Of a DNA stretch of 6,824 nucleotides, positions 5,236 through 6,824 are shown piece by piece. Where the stretch lies: positions 1-6,824 of the forward strand of contig JAABRW010000031.1 of assembly GCA_011390695.1 (NCBI GenBank), written 5' to 3'. The stretch is from Desulfotignum sp. (GTDB taxonomy: Bacteria; Desulfobacterota; Desulfobacteria; Desulfobacterales; Desulfobacteraceae). Within the stretch, counting starts at the first letter, position 1, and every line of letters starts with the position of its first letter. The notes under the pieces were generated by a model that worked only from the letters and a program-made list of their open reading frames with translations, searched no databases and had not been told where the DNA came from. Made by a program: the position numbers and the translations under genes.

Positions 5236-6145
5236 CCGGGATAAAGTTATTTCCGCCTCCAGGCGGACAGATATTCCGGCATGGTATACCCCATGGTTTC
5301 TCAAACAGATCCGGCAGCAGAAATTTACCACGGTCAATCCCTTTACCCGGAAACCCAGACAGGTGAACGTCAGCCCGGAAAACACCCACAGCATCGTGTT
5401 CTGGTCAAAAAATTATGGACCGTTTCTGGATCTTGATGCCCACAGGATTCTGGCGGATATGGGGTTTCATCTGTTTTTCAATTTCACCATCAATTCCACA
5501 TCCCCCCTGCTGGAACCATGCCTGCCCGACCTGGATATCCGGCTTGATCAGGCAAAAGCGCTGGCAGAGCGGTTCGGTCCGGATGCGGTTGCCTGGCGGT
5601 TTGACCCCATCTGCTTTTACACGGATGACACCTGTTGTGAAAAAAACAATCTGGCTGATTTCCTTTACATTGCAGAAGCCATCGCAGCCATGGGTATTAC
5701 GGTTTGTGTCACCAGCTTTTATGATCCATACCGCAAAGTTGACACCCGTATCCGGTATCTTACCAGAACAGGCAGGGCTTTCATCTGTTTCACAGACCCT
5801 TCACCGGCAGACAAAGAACAGCTGATCTGCCGCATGGCTGCCCAGCTTGAAAAAAAACAGATCCGGCTCCACCTGTGCTGCGAAGCAGAACTGTATAACG
5901 CAGTAAAATCAAAGGGTGAAAATATCTGTGAAAATGCCTGTATCAATGGTCATTTGCTGAAAAAACTATACGGGGGTATCCCTGAAATCCGCCGGGATTA
6001 CGGACAGCGGGCAAAAAAAGGATGCAGGTGCACCCTTGCCGTTGATATCGGATCCTACCAGGACCATCCCTGCTTTCACAACTGCCTGTTCTGTTATGCA
6101 AACACGGAAATGGATACCAGAATAAAACAAGGGATTTTACAATGA
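5225..6145 (+). CDS. DUF1848 protein with C-terminal CxxxCxxC iron-sulfur-type motif, 306 aa
   Basis: The N-terminus (VISASRRTDIPAWYTPWF), the NPF and FWSKN segments and the C-terminal cysteine-rich tail identify the DUF1848 family, whose reaction is unknown. The tail contains C267-x-C269 (GCRC), then VDIGSY, then C283-x3-C287-x2-C290 followed by YAN. The CxxxCxxC spacing and the adjoining aromatic residue are those of radical SAM enzymes, although there the motif is normally near the N-terminus. The middle (about 60-230) has the alternating strand/helix rhythm of a TIM barrel (HLFFNFTINS, AVAWRFDPICF, ITVCVTSFYDPY). I infer a 4Fe-4S cluster and possibly radical chemistry or lyase activity, without known substrate. 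The product is soluble and near the usual family length. The start at 5225 has no strong ribosome site and probably depends on coupling to the upstream gene (11-nt overlap). The stop overlaps the next start by 4 nt (ATGA). Confidence 0.88.
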   Translation: MTTDRDKVISASRRTDIPAWYTPWFLKQIRQQKFTTVNPFTRKPRQVNVSPENTHSIVFWSKNYGPFLDLDAHRILADMGFHLFFNFTINSTSPLLEPCLPDLDIRLDQAKALAERFGPDAVAWRFDPICFYTDDTCCEKNNLADFLYIAEAIAAMGITVCVTSFYDPYRKVDTRIRYLTRTGRAFICFTDPSPADKEQLICRMAAQLEKKQIRLHLCCEAELYNAVKSKGENICENACINGHLLKKLYGGIPEIRRDYGQRAKKGCRCTLAVDIGSYQDHPCFHNCLFCYANTEMDTRIKQGILQ

Positions 6146-6824
6146 AAATCGGTTCTCTGGCCATCCCCGGCAAAACTTTTCTGGCACCCCTGGCCGGTAT
6201 AACCAACCTGCCCTTCCGCCGGCTTGTAAAAGAATGCGGCTGTGCCGTAGTCTGCTCTGAAATGATCAGTGCCAAAGGCCTTTTTTACAACTCACAAAAA
6301 ACCGTGACTTTGCTGCGGACAGATAAAATGGAAAAACCCTTTTCGGTCCAGATTTTCGGAAGAGAACCGGAAATAATGGCCAGGGCTGCAGCCGCCATAG
6401 AAGCAATGGGTGTGGCAGATATTCTGGATATCAATTTCGGATGCAGTGTAAAAAAAATCATAAAACAGGGGGCAGGCGTTGCATTGATGCAGGATATGGA
6501 AAACAGCCGGGCCATTTTACAGGCGGTGCGAAAGGCCACCAGCCTGCCGTTTACCATCAAAATCAGATCCGGCTGGGACCGGTCGGGTTCCCAGGCCCTG
6601 GGCCTGGCAAAGATTGCCCAGGATGCGGGTGTGGATGCCCTCATTCTGCATCCGCGCACAGCAGCCCAGGGATTTACAGGAACTGCAGACTGGCACCTCA
6701 TCACGCAAGTCAAAAAACACATATCCATACCGGTTATCGGCAATGGTGATATTCACACGGTGCAGGATGCCGCAGCCATGATGGACCAGACCGGATGCGA
6801 TGCGGTGATGATCGGCCGGGCAGC
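6142..6824 (+). CDS. dusB: tRNA-dihydrouridine synthase, DusB-like, 3' end cut off by window
   Basis: The product is a cytosolic FMN enzyme that reduces specific uridines in the tRNA D-loop to dihydrouridine using NADPH. Only the catalytic TIM barrel is seen (227 codons); the C-terminal helical tRNA-binding domain lies beyond the window, since the family has about 320 residues. Visible motifs are the FMN-binding APLAGITNLPFR, SEMISAKGL, the catalytic cysteine C101 in NFGCSVKK (usually N-x-G-C-P), K140 in IKIRSGW, H170 in LHPRT, and GNGDI followed by MIGRA. The Pro-to-Ser change after the catalytic Cys is unusual but does not remove a catalytic group. The order of motifs fits the NifR3/YhdG (DusB) branch. 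The ATG at 6142 overlaps the DUF1848 stop codon in ATGA and has its own site AAGGGA (6129-6134) 7 nt upstream, so the gene is both coupled and independently initiable. Confidence 0.93.
   Translation, partial: MKIGSLAIPGKTFLAPLAGITNLPFRRLVKECGCAVVCSEMISAKGLFYNSQKTVTLLRTDKMEKPFSVQIFGREPEIMARAAAAIEAMGVADILDINFGCSVKKIIKQGAGVALMQDMENSRAILQAVRKATSLPFTIKIRSGWDRSGSQALGLAKIAQDAGVDALILHPRTAAQGFTGTADWHLITQVKKHISIPVIGNGDIHTVQDAAAMMDQTGCDAVMIGRA

Overview
The window looks like a chromosomal segment from an anaerobic, probably sulfate-reducing member of the Desulfobacterota (Desulfobacter/Desulfobacula/Desulfotignum type). This is inferred from the gene content (a FadH-like iron-sulfur flavoprotein, a small FmdB zinc ribbon, a DUF1848 protein), the moderate GC content, and a probable selenoprotein gene. 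No marker gene fixes the taxon.

Layout. Bases 1-1881 (minus) hold nearly all of a 2,4-dienoyl-CoA reductase-like (old yellow enzyme family) flavoprotein, whose 3' end lies outside the window. Upstream of it on the same strand, at 1959-2150, is a very small gene. Read conventionally it encodes a 29-residue membrane peptide ending at UGA. The frame stays open past that UGA, and 16 nt after it lies a perfect 7-bp hairpin with the loop AGGU, which fits a bacterial SECIS element. I therefore read it as a 63-residue single-pass membrane selenoprotein with a Sec-x4-Cys motif. This is the main discovery candidate. Bases 2157-2476 are a 320-base divergent control region. It contains a heptanucleotide tandem repeat organised as three 21-bp blocks, a 19-bp near-perfect dyad at the predicted minus-strand start site, a sigma70-like promoter for the selenoprotein gene, and an extended -10 promoter for the plus-strand FmdB-type zinc-ribbon gene (2477-2668).

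A universal-stress-family gene (2842-3366, plus) follows. It converges with a 14-helix DHA2-type MFS efflux gene (3369-4790, minus), and only two bases separate their stop codons. An 82-bp divergent region then leads into a plus-strand operon of three overlapping genes: an unrecognised 120-residue protein (4873-5235), a DUF1848 protein with a C-terminal CxxxCxxC cluster (5225-6145), and a DusB-like tRNA dihydrouridine synthase (6142 to the window edge). The 11-nt and 4-nt overlaps indicate translational coupling.

How the parts may work together. The small selenoprotein and the FeS/FMN/FAD oxidoreductase could share a transcript, which would put a membrane thiol/selenol redox protein beside an electron-transferring flavoenzyme. 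A weak hairpin between them may reduce read-through. The three-gene operon joins a tRNA-modifying enzyme to a probable iron-sulfur enzyme of unknown reaction. Both functional links are inferences from gene order.
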